Source: Mastigamoeba balamuthi (taxonomy: Eukaryota; Evosea; Mastigamoebida; Mastigamoebidae). Taken from it: 64,000 nucleotides of DNA. Of this stretch, positions 9,234-21,222 are shown in pieces. A program made the translations under genes and the position numbers. Location of the stretch: contig CACRSC010000003.1 in assembly GCA_902651635.1 (NCBI GenBank), positions 410,361 to 474,360 on the forward strand, read 5' to 3'. The notes under the pieces are model-generated. The model did not search any database. It was not told the origin of the DNA and saw only the letters and a list, made by a program, of their open reading frames with translations. Position 1 is the stretch's first letter. Each line of letters begins with the position of its first letter.

Positions 9234-10486
9234 CTACATGCCGCCGACGGGGTCCGTGGGCTCGTCGGGCAGCAGCTCGTGGCGCACGATGACCTGGCGC
9301 ACGCGGACCATCAGCGCGATGGTGACGGCGAAGCCGACGATCTCGAGGACGCTCAGCGCGATGCCCGCGCCCCCGACCTTGTCGGCGCTGCTCGACAGCA
9401 CGTCCCAGATCGGCTCCTTGCAGCCCCTGACGGGGTCCTCCTGCTGCAGGCACACGTCGACCTTGGTGGTGGCGTTGAGCAGCATCTGCGCCGGGCGGTC
9501 CGTCTTGTTCCAGTAGCCGCAGCACGCGTACTGTCGGGAGGGTAATTGTTGCGCCGATCAATTGTTGCGCAGTGCATTCGGGGGAGGGAGATTTTTTCGG
9601 AGATATTTTTGGTGGAGCGACAAACAAACCTCGATCTGCAGGGCGGCCTTGGTCTTGTCCGATGCCCGCGACCACGCGGAGCTGATGTGCTTGGGGAGGT
9701 CGTTGTAGCTGCACGCGCCGGCGATACCGACGCCCAGCTGGCAGATGACCAGGATGCCCAGCAGCACAGTGAACTGCGCCACAGAAAGGGGAAAAGAATG
9801 AGCACAGGGCCGTCATCAGCAACACAGCAAACACAGAACAGAACACAGAGAAACAACACAGAAGCAGCAGCAGCAGCCCAGACGCACGATGGCCAGGAGC
9901 GCGCGGTTCCACAGGACGGCGCCGACGATGCCGAAGATGGACAGCACGCAGATGAAGATGCCTGCGGGCGCACAGCACAGCGCTCAGGAGGGGAAAACAC
10001 AAAAGGGCCGCACCGATGACAATGAAGCCTGTCGGCAGCGACTCGACGCCGGGCACGCCGAGGGCGTTGGTCGCCTCCTCGCTCACGCGCGTGGCGACGC
10101 CGACAGAGAACAGCGCGAGGCCTCCGACCTGCGGCGAGCGAGCGAGCGACAGGAGACGACGACCCCTGAGTGTTTCAAAAACTACACCCCAACACAAATC
10201 GAAACCAACATCGGGCCACGCGGCACGCGGCACCACCGGGGCCCACCGCCCGCGCGCCTCCTTGGCCAGCGCAGCGGTGCCCGGCCGGGCGCGCGAGTCA
10301 AGAAATCGCCCGCGCGCGGGGGGGCTTTTGCCAACGCGGTGGTAATCGAATCGTGGGGGGGGGGAAGCGGGGGGGCCAAGGGCGGACAAAGAGGAGGGCG
10401 CAGGCGCCGATGAGGATGTAGTTCATGGTGTTGAGGCACTTGCCCACACCGCGCCCGATCTGCTCGCGCGTCAGAGGCATCACCAT
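9234..10486 (-). CDS. Tetraspanin
   Basis: Five exons (10486-10388, 10128-10014, 9961-9888, 9773-9630, 9530-9234) give 242 residues, the usual size for the family. Four membrane spans are visible: one near residues 20-45 (NYILIGACALLF and onward), one around FIVIGIFICVLSIFGIVG, one around FTVLLGILVICQLGVGIAG, and a last one around GIALSVLEIVGFAVTIALMV. The large extracellular loop between spans 3 and 4 carries the diagnostic CCG motif (YACCGYW) and further cysteines (VCLQQ, RGCKE) for disulphides. The role is as a plasma-membrane or endosomal organiser of protein complexes. Intron phases differ (0, 1, 0, 0), and one intron lies inside each span-loop boundary region, as in many tetraspanin genes. 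The ATG has a purine at -3. Confidence 0.9.
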
Positions 10487-10710
10487 CTTGGCGGCGGGCT
10501 GTGTGTGGTGTGCGAGGAGAGCCGAAGAGAGAGAGAGGGGGGATCTGCTCTGTAAAAAGTGCCAACGGCGTTGAAGATGCTGCAGAAGATATTTGTGAGC
10601 TCAGCCGCCACGCACACGCCTCCCCTGAACCAGTCCAACCGCCCGATCTGCACTGAAAGTCCACTCGGGTCGCCACCCCGATGCAGGCATGCAGCAACCA
10701 GCGGCCTCTC

Positions 10711-12980
10711 TCAGAGCGCTGCGAGCTTTGCGTGCACTGCGTCGAGGGCAGCGGCCTCTGCGCACATGTCGGGCCACCGGCCATCCGCAGCCCTCGCAGA
10801 CGCCTTCTCGACGGCCGTCAGGGCAGCCCTGGCCAGCTTCAGCGCTGCCGCGCAGCGTCTGTCCGACGCGCCGGCCCTCGCGCAGTCCGTGGCGGCCACG
10901 AGGCCCCTCGCGAGCCCGCACGCCTGCACGCAGCGCCCCAGCGCCTCGTCGACGGCCGCGCACAGGCGGTAGAGCGAGTCCTCGGCCCTCCTGCCAGCAG
11001 AGCCCGCTGCCACGCGCGCTGTGAGGTCCCCCGCGCGCTGCTGGAGCTGCTGCGCGAGGTCCGACGCCGCGCGGGCGATCTGCGTGCATGCGGCCGCCAC
11101 CGAGATGCGAGCGGCGCTGCAGTAGAGCGTGCAGAGCGCTGCCCGAGGCCCGCCGAGCGGGTCCTCCTCCCCCGCGGGGCCCTCGGCGAGCGCCCTCGCG
11201 CGCCTGTCAGCGTACTCGCGCGGGGCCCCGCAGAGCGTGGCGCTCACAGCGTCGCGAGACGCCCGGATGGCGGCCGCGGAGGCAGCGGCGTCTGACAGCG
11301 CGCAGGCCGCGGGGTGGAAGACAGAGGCGTAGCGCTCGCAGAAGAACTCGCGGGCACTCAGCACGCCCGGCGACAGCTGGCAGCCGGGGGCCATCGACGC
11401 GCTGAGCGCCGCGAAGAGGCCGCAGGCGTGCGCCACCGCGCCGGACCGCAGCGCCTGCGCGTAGTCGGCGACGCCGTGCGAGGCGCAGTCGCGCAGCCGC
11501 GGGCCCCTCGCGTGCGTCAGGAGGTCGTGCAGCGCGCACAGGGCGTGGTCTCCCAGCAGCGCCCGGAGCTCGTTGGGCGCGCCGTCCCCGGGGGCCGGCG
11601 ACGGGGACGGGGACGGGGACGAGCCCGAGCCCGTCCCGCCCTCGGCGAACTTGGGCGAGCGGAAGCGGGTGCCGGCGACAGCGGAGGCCGCGATCAGCTG
11701 GTCGCCCTGGCGGACGACCTTCTCCTGCAGGACGATGTCCATGGTCGTGTAGTACGCGCGGAAGTCGGGCGACATCATGCGGGGCGGCAGCCCGTTGGCC
11801 GAGACGAACGCGCGGCGGAGGCAGTGCTCCAGCTGGGGCAGCAGCAGCGAGCAGCACAGCTCCGCCCTCCACTCGGCGGGCTCGGGCCGCGGCTCCAGCA
11901 GCGCCCTGAACGCCTCCTCGACCGCGTCCTCGCGCGACCCGATGACGAACGCCGACTGCCGGAAGAGCTGCGCGAGGCACGGCAGGTCCGCAGCGGACAG
12001 GCAGACATCCGGCGACGGCAGAGCGGCGGGCGCGGGCTCCGCGCTGCTGGGGGACAACGCAGGACCAGGCGCCGCGGGCGGCAGCGACAGGAGGAGAACG
12101 GCGAGCAGCGCCGCGTACTCTGGGGGCGCCTCGCCCGGGCTCAGGAAGCCGTGCCACACGACGTTGCGCAGGTTGATGCCGATTGGCGGGCCAACCAGCG
12201 CCTTGACGAAGAACAGCTGCGCACGAGCCCTTGTCAGAGACCGGTCGGGGGCGAGTCGGGGGGAGGGGAGACAGGACACGACCTTGTCAGGGCCCAGCGC
12301 GGCGAGTGTCTGCGGGGCGTCGAGCAGGTCGCGCAGCACGCGCGGCGCAGGGCGCGGGCCGCCAGCAGAGTAGTACAGCGCCACGAGGACCCTCTCGAGC
12401 GCCGTCACGCCCACCGCCACAGCGCCCAGCACCTCCGCGCCCGCAGACCTGCCGCGAGGACCGGGGGGGTGGAGAGGGTTGGCGGGGCCCGACCAGCGGG
12501 GCAGGGAGTGGTGGTGGTGGTGGCTCGCACTCGCCTGCCAGAGGCACAGCGCAGGAGCAGAGCGAGCAGCTCTCGGCGGACGAGGGGGCGCGCAGAGGCC
12601 TCGTAGAGCCGCTGAGACCCGCCGTCGCTGGCGGCCGCCCTGCACGCCCGGGCCACAGCGTGCACCGACCGCGCGGCGTCCGCGTACGCAGCAGCCTCGT
12701 CGGCGCAGTCCGGGCGGACGAGGTCGCCGCGCGTGAGCGCCGGCCAGTGGAGCAGGGGAGGAGAGCCGCTGAGACACGCGCTGGGCGCCGAGGCGGCGGG
12801 GCTCGGAGGCGGCGAGTGGCCGGCGCCCGGGGTGGAGAGGGCGAGGAGCTGCGAGACGTTGGCGGAGAGAGACGTGTGGCGGCCCTTGGGCGGGCACGAG
12901 GCGCGGGCGGAGCGGAGGAACTGCGAGAACTCGGCCACAAGAGCGCAGCAGCCCGACAGGTCCGCGGCCTCGGCAGCCAT
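10711..12980 (-). CDS. ERMARD: ERMARD-like protein (DUF4209 type)
   Basis: Three exons (12980-12535, 12448-12283, 12216-10711) give 705 residues. The diagnostic part is in exon 3: [22 protein letters not shown], matching the NLRN-x-x-(W/A)HG signature of the DUF4209 region found in ER membrane-associated RNA degradation proteins. Around it are long helices ([25 protein letters not shown]). The rest is Ala/Leu-rich helical sequence without motifs. The first intron begins with GC (CAG|GCGAGT); only that choice keeps the frame into [15 protein letters not shown] longer open frame extends upstream of 12980 on another frame but lacks family similarity. Animal ERMARD has C-terminal membrane spans; a clear equivalent was not seen here, so cellular location is uncertain. 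Confidence 0.7.
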
Positions 12981-13984
12981 CCCGGAGATTCACGGAGATT
13001 CACTCGTCCATATCGCGGTGATCCATGGACCCATTGCCGCCCGCGCTCGGGCGCACCTCAGGATTTGTCCACTACACCGTACATCGGCTTGAGAGCAAGG
13101 CCAGCGGTCGGTACCCAAGGTCCAAAATCACTTTTTTCGCGCAGAGGACCGCCCGGAGGATTACCAGATCATTTCAGATATTTCTCCAAGGGACGCTGAA
13201 AAAGTTGGTGAAACTTCGCTGCATTCGCGAGAATAGACACGTCAGTTATCCACGCACCGACAGCACCCACCAATGCCGGCCGTCCTCTTGCAGGCAGCCC
13301 CGCCAGCAAGCCCCGGCCTCGGGACCAACAGGAACCGCTTTTCGCCCGTTTTTCCCCTGCGTCCGCTGACCCGCCCGCCAAACACCCGAGACCCTCGCAT
13401 AAGCGGCTGCTGCCATCATAACACACTGCCACCCCATGCAATTCAATCGCGTATTGAAGACCCGGACGTCGGTGATCAGCGGTTTTCGCTCGGTTTTCGC
13501 GTACTGCTGACAGCCCGGAGGTGGCACGCATCAGGCAGGATCTGTGGCGGAGCGAGGTAGGCGTGCAGGAGAGCGGTAGCACACCAGGTGCGACGAGAGG
13601 AGAGGCGTAATTTTTTTCCCGATACGCCCAGCACGATCTAGCACAATCGGAAAATGCACCGAGAATTATCGAAAAATCAGTTTCTGCCGAGGCGATATAA
13701 AACTGCGCCGGGCGCCGCCATCGCGGAAGAACAACGCCGCGCCGTTAGGATAACGCCGGCGCGCTCCTGACGAACTCGCGTATCTCCAGGTGCCGAGGAA
13801 AAAATCCCAGTGTAACTTCATACCAAACAAGAGCGAAAGTCAGCAGGAAACAGCGGGGCTCCCTCTGCTCACATCAAAAACCCACCAAAATCCTCGCAGA
13901 CAGGGGCCCTGAACCACACGAAACACCGGCCCACAACCGCACACCACCGCCCACCCGCCCGGGGCGCCCTCCTAACCGCGAGAG
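12981..13984. promoter_or_regulatory. Divergent intergenic region between the ERMARD-like and GATA genes
   Basis: About 1 kb without a supportable gene. A GATATAAAAC sequence near 13692 lies some 290 bases upstream of the GATA-factor ATG and could be a TATA element. Several short AT-rich motifs (AATTATCGAAAAATC near 13654) stand out from the GC-rich background. Confidence 0.4.
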
Positions 13985-15231
13985 ATGAGCAGCAGCCCCG
14001 CACTGAGCGTCGCGCAGGCCGCCGTGGCCGTGGCGCTGCCGAGCGCGGCCGCAGCGGCGTGCGCAGAGCCCCTCGCCCTCGACCCCGCGTCGCTCGAGGA
14101 GGAGACCCGAGCGGTCCTCGACCGCACGTCGACGTCGATGCCCGTCGACCACCGCCACCGCTGGACCACCGTGCGGCCCCCCCGAGCCCCCCGTGTCGCC
14201 CAAATAACCCTCAGCCGGGTGTGGGGTGTGCCGCTGCGGCTCTCTGCACTTTAACCGCTGAGCAAGAGAGGGCGATGCGGTGGGGGGTCTTAATGGGGAA
14301 ATCGCCCTGCAGCTGCACGCATAAATAAAGTCCAAGTCGGAAAATATCGAAACGCAAGCGGCGAGACTCCAGCCGCAGTGCAAAAACAACGGCCAACGAA
14401 CCCCCCCGTTCTCTCTCGCCCCCTCCAGGTCAGGGCGACGTCCGAGTGGATCGTGCGGGCGATGGGCGAGGGCGAGCGCCGCGGGCTGTCGGTCGAGGAG
14501 GTGCGCACGGTCGAGCAGCGCACCGAGCGCGTCGTCTGCATCGTCCGCGAGGTCATCGCCGAGGTCACCGCCGCCACCATCGCGCAGCAGAAGTCCCTCC
14601 AGATCGCCCTCGAGCCCCCGGCCGCCGACGCCGCCCCCGCCGCCCCTGCCGCGGAGCCTCTCGACGACGCGGTGCGCTTCCCTCCCCTCCCCCGGGGCCT
14701 GTTCAAGTTTTCCGTCGCTTTTTTCGTGCAGGTTTTACGCAATAACTGCACAAAACGGGAGAAGGCGCACCCGAAGCTAAAAACGGCTCTCCCGTACCTC
14801 GCAGGCGTCCAAGCGCCGCGGAAGGCCGCCGCTGAAGAAGCCCATGTTCTGCATGCAGTGCGGCACCACGTCGACGCCCGAGTGGCGCCGCGGCGAGCGC
14901 GGGCCCAACACGTGCGCCGCTTTTTTTCCCGCTCGCCACAATTGCTCTCTTTTTTCTGCAATAGGTTTTTTGCTGTACTTTCCAGGCCCGCTGACATTTC
15001 CCCTTGCTGGGGGGATCGACACAGTCTGTGCAATGCATGCGGACTGCAGTATTCCAAGAGGAGGCGGATTGAGCGCGAGGCCAAGGTGACCCATCTCTCG
15101 CTTCCCTTCCTCCCCAAAACCCGGCTCAATACCCTCCATTTTCATCGCAGAAACGCTGCGCCATCGACAACGTGCTGAATCCTCCTGCCTTGGTCATCGA
15201 GGAGGAGGACGAGGACGCCATCACTAGGTAG
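13985..15231 (+). CDS. GATA-type zinc finger transcription factor with an AT-hook
   Basis: Five exons (13985-14170, 14429-14671, 14805-14911, 15025-15085, 15151-15231) give 225 residues. The single zinc finger spans an intron and reads CMQC - 18 residues - CNAC, with TPEWRRG and LCNACGL exactly as in class IV GATA fingers (C-x2-C-x18-C-x2-C, the plant and slime-mould type). A basic RRGRPP AT-hook lies just before it and the basic KRRRIEREAK follows it, both expected to contact DNA. The N-terminal half is helical and acidic (VEEVRTVEQRTERVV) and could mediate dimerisation. The C-terminus is short and acidic (EEEDEDAITR). All four introns use GTGCGN or GTGACC donors and CAG acceptors. The intron splitting the finger is confirmed by the perfect join PNT-LCNACGL. 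Confidence 0.93.
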
Positions 15232-15551
15232 ACCACTGCGTTACTCTCCGCGTCGGCTACTTTTGAGGGCCAACGCCCTCGTATATAATTTGCACCGCTT
15301 TTCACCTTTTCATCTCTCTCTCCCCCAACCAAACCCAACAAACACACCCGCCCGCCCAACTTTGTCTCTACGGAAAACAAACAACCGAAAAACAACAAAC
15401 GACTTGGAAAACAAACCGTGATTATTCCCACGTCATCATTTTTCGTACCGGAGGGAGAGAGATGCGTGCCAACCACATCAAAGAGGGGGGTCGCACAGGA
15501 GCTGTCAGTGTACAGCGGAGGGGGGATGCGCGTATACACGGGTGGGACCGC

Positions 15552-16286
15552 TCAGAAGGTGGCCGGCGTGCCGACGGGGCCCGCCACCGGGCTCATCGGC
15601 AGCGACGGGTTGGCAAAGACCGAGCGGATGAGCGTCAGACTGTACGACACAACCCCGGTCACGACAACGACGGGCAGCAGCACCGGCAGCAGCACGATGC
15701 TGAGCGCGATGCCGACCGGCGTCCTCAGGACTGCGGAAAATCAATTGACCAACCGATTAACAAAAAACAGAGAAGAGAAACCCGACGCGGCCAACGGCCA
15801 ACGGAGTTCGCTTTTCCAAGAGGGGGCGGTGGACGCACACTGGCCGGCCTCCCAGGTGCGGCGCACGGCGGCGCAGACGGCGATCCTGTAGGAGCGCGGG
15901 AGGACGAAGCGGGAGGCGACGGCGATGGCGAGCGACACGGCGATGGCGGGCGCGAGGAAGAGCGCGCAGACGACGAGGACGGCGAGGCCAAAGGCGGGCA
16001 GGATGGCGAGCATGCCGAAGGCGACGACGACGGCGGCGTACTCGCTGGCGAGGCGCACAAAGTAGAGCGTGGCCTGGACGGGCGCCATGAGCATGACGAG
16101 GGCGGCGGTCGAGACGGCCCACTCGGTGGCGCCCAGCGCGAGCGCGAACCACGCGCGGGGGCTCAGCAGGCCCGCGAGGCCCGCCAGCAGGGGCGAGTCC
16201 TCCTCGGTGCCCGTCAGCCGCGGCGACGTGACCCCGGGGCCCACGTACCACTCCTCGATGTGCGACCGCTTCCGCTCGTGCTGCAT
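15552..16286 (-). CDS. Small multi-span membrane protein, family not recognised
   Basis: Two exons (16286-15839 and 15730-15552) joined by a GTGCGT...GCAG intron give 208 residues. The N-terminus is hydrophilic (QHERKRSHIEEWYVGPG). About five to six hydrophobic segments follow: WFALALGATEWAVSTAALVML, YAAVVVAFGMLAILPAFGLAVLVVCALFLAPAIAVSLAIAV as two or three spans, and IALSIVLLPVLLPVVVVTGVVSYSL. Short basic turns (RFVLPRSYR) separate them. There are no enzyme motifs, so it is described only as an integral membrane protein. It is transcribed divergently from the glutamate dehydrogenase gene with about 380 bases between the two ATGs. Confidence 0.7.
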
Positions 16287-16665
16287 TTCTTTCTCTTTCA
16301 GGGGGTGAGATATTGTCGCGCCAATATCGGGATCCAGCAGATATCAATGGCGCGAATCTACCTGAATCCCTCGAATTCCGCCGGTCTCCCGGGACAGGGA
16401 ATTCCGTCCGCCGGTGTCATTGCCTTGGACAAGGCCTGCGCGAGGCCGGGCGGCCCCCGCGGTCGTGCAGGGTGGTGCTGGGACCCGCAGGATCGCCAGG
16501 AGATTTTCCGGGAATCAGAGGGGCCGAATCTGGAGCGATATGAGATTGCGTGTGCAATCTACCGACGCCGACGCAGGCCGAGCAAAACCGGTCGACCACA
16601 ACTCACATTGGCTGTCAGCAGCACATCGTCCTATACATAAAAGCCTGCAAGCAACGCACCAGACC
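16287..16665. promoter_or_regulatory. Bidirectional promoter region with AGATAT-type motifs
   Basis: It separates two divergent genes. It contains GAGATATTG (near 16308), CCAATATCGGGATCC and CAGATATCAATGG, i.e. repeated (A/C)(G/A)ATAT(C/T) words. The same kind of word recurs in the other divergent spacers at 40.7-40.9 and 45.0-45.2 kb. Confidence 0.4.
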
Positions 16666-19600
16666 ATGTCGGCCACGACGATACACAAGAGCGACGCGGC
16701 GTACAAGGAGTGGCTCGTCAAGAACATGCCCGAGCCCTTCGCCAAGGACCTGCCCGCCGAGGACCTCGAGATGATCGCCCACACGCTCGTCTACAACGAG
16801 TTGCGTCCCCCGCGCTCCCCCCGCTGCCGCGCTCCCCCGCACGCCTCGCGGGTGCCCGGCCCCGCGTCGCTCGCCGCGTCCGTTCTCATCGCGTTCGGCA
16901 CCGTCTCTCTCCCCACGAGCAGGCAGCTGGAGGAGTACATGCACCTCAACCTCAAGACGCGGGCGCTGGTCCTCAGCCTCAACCACGAGGACGCCGACGA
17001 GACCATCCTCAAGGCACGCATGCAACGCACGCCCACGCATCGCGCCGCGCCGCCGTTACGAAACACGGCGCACCGACGTTGCCTTTTTTTAATTTTCCTT
17101 TTCGTTCAAAAACTCGTCGCTGCATGTTATCAAAAATTCGCGGACCCGAACTGTACCTTCCCGGGCGCTCCCCAAACTCGACGCGTCTGCGCCGGCTCCC
17201 TGACGGATTTCCCACCCCTGCATGGCCGGCGCAGCACTACGGGAGCCGCGGGGTGAAGGAGTACCGCACGTACGTGAGCAAGCCGTGGTTCCCCGGGTAC
17301 CAGAAGGAGCTGCGCGTGACGACGCTGGGCTTCACGTCGGCCGCCACCGACGACGCCGCCTTCGCCATGCCCGAGAACGTCGCCCCCACGCTCATCAAGG
17401 AGGCCCTCGCCAACGACAGCGTCGCCTACCGCTTCTTCGAGGAGGGCTCTGGCAGTTGCGCCCACCCCATCTCACCCGATTTTTGCGATACGCCAGCGAT
17501 GCGCTGACACACCACGCAGGGACGCAGCTGTGCTTTGCGTGGAGGAACGTGCAGAAGCGGTACTTTGTGTACATGATCGCGTGCGCGTGCAGGAGGCACC
17601 AGCTGCGCATCACGTCGGTGCGCTTTGCGTACCTCAACCCGCTGAGCAAGGACTGCGTGCTGCTCGGCGCCATCGGCCTCGAGAACGAGGCCGTCCTGCA
17701 GGACTACCGCCGCCTCAAGCACTTCACCCGCGAGTTCGAGCTCCTCAAGGTCCTCCCCTCCCCCGCCCTCCCCTCGGCGCGCGCGTCACCGCGCTCCCGC
17801 GTCGTTTACGGCTCCGAATCTCGAAGAGCTGAAAATTAACCAAAAACCCGCGCGACGGTGCGTACGCAGGCGTTCCGCGGCAACGACGCGCTGGCGCCGC
17901 TGGTCAACTCGGGGACGATCACGGGGAACCAGGGGAACCTGCTGCGGTCGATCGCGTCGCTGCTGGGGCAGCTGCTGGCCGAGGTGAACGCGTCGCTGTA
18001 CACGGAGGAGAACATCATCGAGGCGTTCGCGTTCCACCCGGAGCTGACGATCGAGCTGCTGGCGCTGTTTGAGGCGCGCTTCCACCCGCGCCGCCACGTG
18101 GACGCGGTGAGGTTCCAGGCGATGCGCGCGGAGCTCGAGGCGAAGCTGGCGTCGCTGGACACGGGGCTGAAGAAGCACGACGACAGGCGCCGCATGGTCT
18201 TCCAGCAGGCCATCAACGTGACGGCCCACGTGCTCAAGACCAACGCCTACGAGGCGACCAAGCTGGGCCTCGCGTTCCGGCTGGACCCGGCGTACCTCGA
18301 CTGCGTGCCCGGGTTCGACAGGAGCGTCAAGTACCCGGAGCTGCCGTTCGGCATCTTCTTCGTCAAGGGCTGGAACTACTTCGGCTTCCAGATCCGCTTC
18401 CGCGACCTGGCGAGGGGCGGCATGCGCACGGTCGTCTCGTGGGACACGGAGCGCGAGCAGTACGAGCGCACCAACATGTTTGGCGAGTGCTACAACCTCG
18501 CGTACACGCAGCAGAAGAAGAACAAGGACATCCCCGAGGGCGGCAGCAAGAGCATCCTCTTCCTGCGCGCCAACGAGGAGCTCGCGCCCGAGGTCGAGCT
18601 GGCCCGCCGCGAGCTCGCCGACAGCGGCATGGCCCCGGAGAAGGTCGACGAGGCCATCGCCAAGTACCGCCGCGAGCAGGAGCTCGAGTACATGTACTAC
18701 AACCAGCGCTGCTTCCTGCACACGGTACGTAACCGACGAGGGTCGTGTCCCCCTCCCAGCCCGTACTAACGGCCCCGCCGCCCCTGCACAGCTGCTGACG
18801 ATGATCACGTGGGACTTTGAGCGCAACTACCTCAAGTACGGGTCGTCGATCGTGGACTACCTGGGCGTGCCCGAGTACCTCTACCTGGGCCCCGACGAGA
18901 ACTTCCACGACAGCATGATCGCGTGGCTCGCCAAGGAGAGCGTCCGCCTGGGCTACTACGCGGGCGGCGCGTTCATCTCGGGCAAGGAGGAGACGGGCAT
19001 CAACCACAAGGAGTACGGAGTGACCTCGTGGGGCGCCATGCAGTACCTCTCGCAGGGCCTCAAGTTCCTCCACATGGACGGCCAGTTCACCGTCAAGATC
19101 ACCGGCGGCCCCGACGGCGACGTCGCTGGCAACTTCATGTGCGGCCCCTCTCTCTCTCCCTCTCCCTCGGAGGACCTGTGGGCCCCGCTGACGTGCGAGC
19201 CCTCTTGGGTCTGCGCAGGCTGCTGCTCGGGAAGCACTTTGCGGACCGCGCCAAGGTCGTGATCATCACCGACGGCAGCGGCACGTGCTACGACCCGCAG
19301 GGGCTGGACCTCGGGGTGCTGGCGGAGATGTTCCACAAGGTGCAGATGATCCACGACTACCCGCGCGACAAGATGCACCCTGGGTCGTGGTTCCTGTGCA
19401 TGAGGCGCACGCGCCAGACGTCGCCGCTGACCAAGGAGTGCCTCTGCCTGCGCTGCGGCGCCGACGGCAAGGTCGTCGAGGACTGGGTCACCAACAGCTC
19501 GGCCAACACGACCTACGCGACCAACGCGCACACGCACTACACCGACGTCTTCCTGCCGTGCGGCGGCCGCCCGCGCGCGCTCAACGGGCAGAACGTCGCG

Positions 19601-20274
19601 ACGTTCATCGGGGCCGACGGCAAGCCCAACTCGAGGCTCATTGTCGAGGGCGCCAACCTCTACCTGACGCAGGACGCCCGCGACTACCTCGAGGACCGCG
19701 GCGTCATGCTGTTCAAGGACAGCAGCGCCAACAAGTGCGGCGTCGTGAGCAGCAGCTACGAGATCCTGGCGGGCCTGAGCATGACGGACGAGCAGTTCGT
19801 CAAGGTCAAGGCGGAGCTGGCCAGGAACATCCTCGTGCGGCTCGAGAAGATCGCCAACGACGAGGCGCGCTGCATGATCGACTACTGGGTGGCCCACGAG
19901 GGCAAGATCCACATGTCCAAGATCAGCGAGCTCGTCAGCCAGAGGATCAACAAGGTACGCACAGTGTTCCGGCACATCCCCGTGAGCAGCAGGCCCACTG
20001 ACCACCGCGTGCGCAGTTCACTGACGACCTGGCGGCGCACCTGAAGACCGTGGACCTCAACGCGGCCGAGAACAAGGCGCTGCTGGACGTCTTCATCAAG
20101 TACGTGCCCGAGTGCATCCGCCGCGACCACCCGGAGCAGTGCCTGGCGCGCGTGCCCGACATGCACAAGAAGGCCGTCATCGCGACGCGCATCGCGTGCC
20201 ACCTGGTCTACAGCAAGGGCCTCGACTACGAGCCCACCGTCATCGACATCCTGCCCCTGCTGATCAGGCAGTAA
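16666..20274 (+). CDS. GDH2: NAD-dependent glutamate dehydrogenase, large (GDH2) type
   Basis: Eight exons (16666-16799, 16923-17013, 17235-17454, 17520-17749, 17870-18724, 18792-19138, 19219-19954, 20017-20274) keep phase throughout and give 956 residues. The core matches the roughly 115 kDa NAD-GDH class: FQIRFRDLARGGMRT, the PEGGSKSILFL lysine region, LGPDENFHDSMIAWLA, GKEETGINHKEYGVTS and GPDGDVAGNFM before the nucleotide-binding half. Then come ITDGSGTCYDPQGLD, ATFIGADGKPNSRLIVEGANLYL and SSANKCGVVSSSYEILAG. The reaction is oxidative deamination of glutamate to 2-oxoglutarate with NAD, normally mitochondrial or cytosolic. No obvious targeting peptide precedes the first ATG, and the N-terminal regulatory part is shorter than in yeast. 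Intron 2 starts with GC (AAG|GCACGC). Two further donors are GTTGCG. Confidence 0.93.
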
Positions 20275-21222
20275 AGGCGCAGGACCTGCCACGCCCCCGT
20301 CCCTTTCCCTGCCAATACGCGAGCGCACAACGTGCGCTCCCCCAACAACTGTCCAGAGCAGAACCAACAATGAACAGAGTATATTGTCTGTCAACACCTA
20401 CCCAAGAAGGATGCAGGTGCACCTGTGGAGGAGGGAAGAAAGATCGATCGGGGGTTGTCTTACATCAATCGAGGACAGGCCTCGAACAATAGCGATTCCC
20501 ACTAACCACCCCCTGATGAGTCTGCCGTGGTTGGTCTGCACAAAGCATGCCGGTCGAGACGAAAGAACTGAGGGGAGCCTCGCAGAATCCTCGCGCCTGC
20601 CCTGACAGCTCCAGCAGTGCAACTGCAGTAACTACCGGACTGCGACGACTGCGACGCGGGGCACAGCAGCTTCTTCGTGCACTCGCGGGGCCACCAGGCG
20701 ATCCGCAGCGTGCTGGCCGCGCACCTGCTGAGCCCCGAGGACGCCACGGGCGTCCTATTAACGTTGCATCGTATCTACAGTCGGTCTGTTCCTCGCTGTC
20801 CAGTTCCGGCCGTCACGTGATCTGCTTGGTTCCCAAACTGGCCTGTCGTGTCTGCGTTCTCCGCGACCAGCAGTAACTTTCAGCTGCGTAGCATACACAC
20901 ATCTCTTTCATAGCTCTCAGCCAAATACGGGGACATCGAGATTGGCAACTAGTTCAAAGAGGCTTGTGAATTTGTGTATTGGATTGTGCTTGTGGATAGG
21001 TGCATCAGAGCAGCACTGGGGTGATTCTGGAGGAGAGCCGATCACGTATGCTGTAAGAGAGCGATCTCGTTTGCTGAATGATCTCTTCTTTTCACTGGGG
21101 GGGCCGATTCAGAGCAATGTCTATTTCTGGTGTTGCATTTCGACATCATCTCCGCATCAGCCCTGTATCAGCAGAACCCTCCTATTCTCCGTCATTGCGC
21201 TCGCAGTCAACCACTGCTCAGG
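20275..21222. other. Intergenic region containing a fragment of the local gene family
   Basis: Bases about 20640-20755 match exon 2 of the gene at 3230-3897 on the plus strand (coding for AGHSSFFVHSRGHQAIRS and LAAHLLSPE) at high identity, then the match ends. No tRNA-like sequence accompanies it. The rest shows no gene. Confidence 0.6.

Noticed and set aside
10711-12993. 760-codon open frame beginning upstream of the ERMARD-like gene
   Set aside because: Its 3' part is real, but the 5' third is the wrong frame. The N-terminus that joins by a GC-AG intron (start 12980) reads better and ends the frame conflict.
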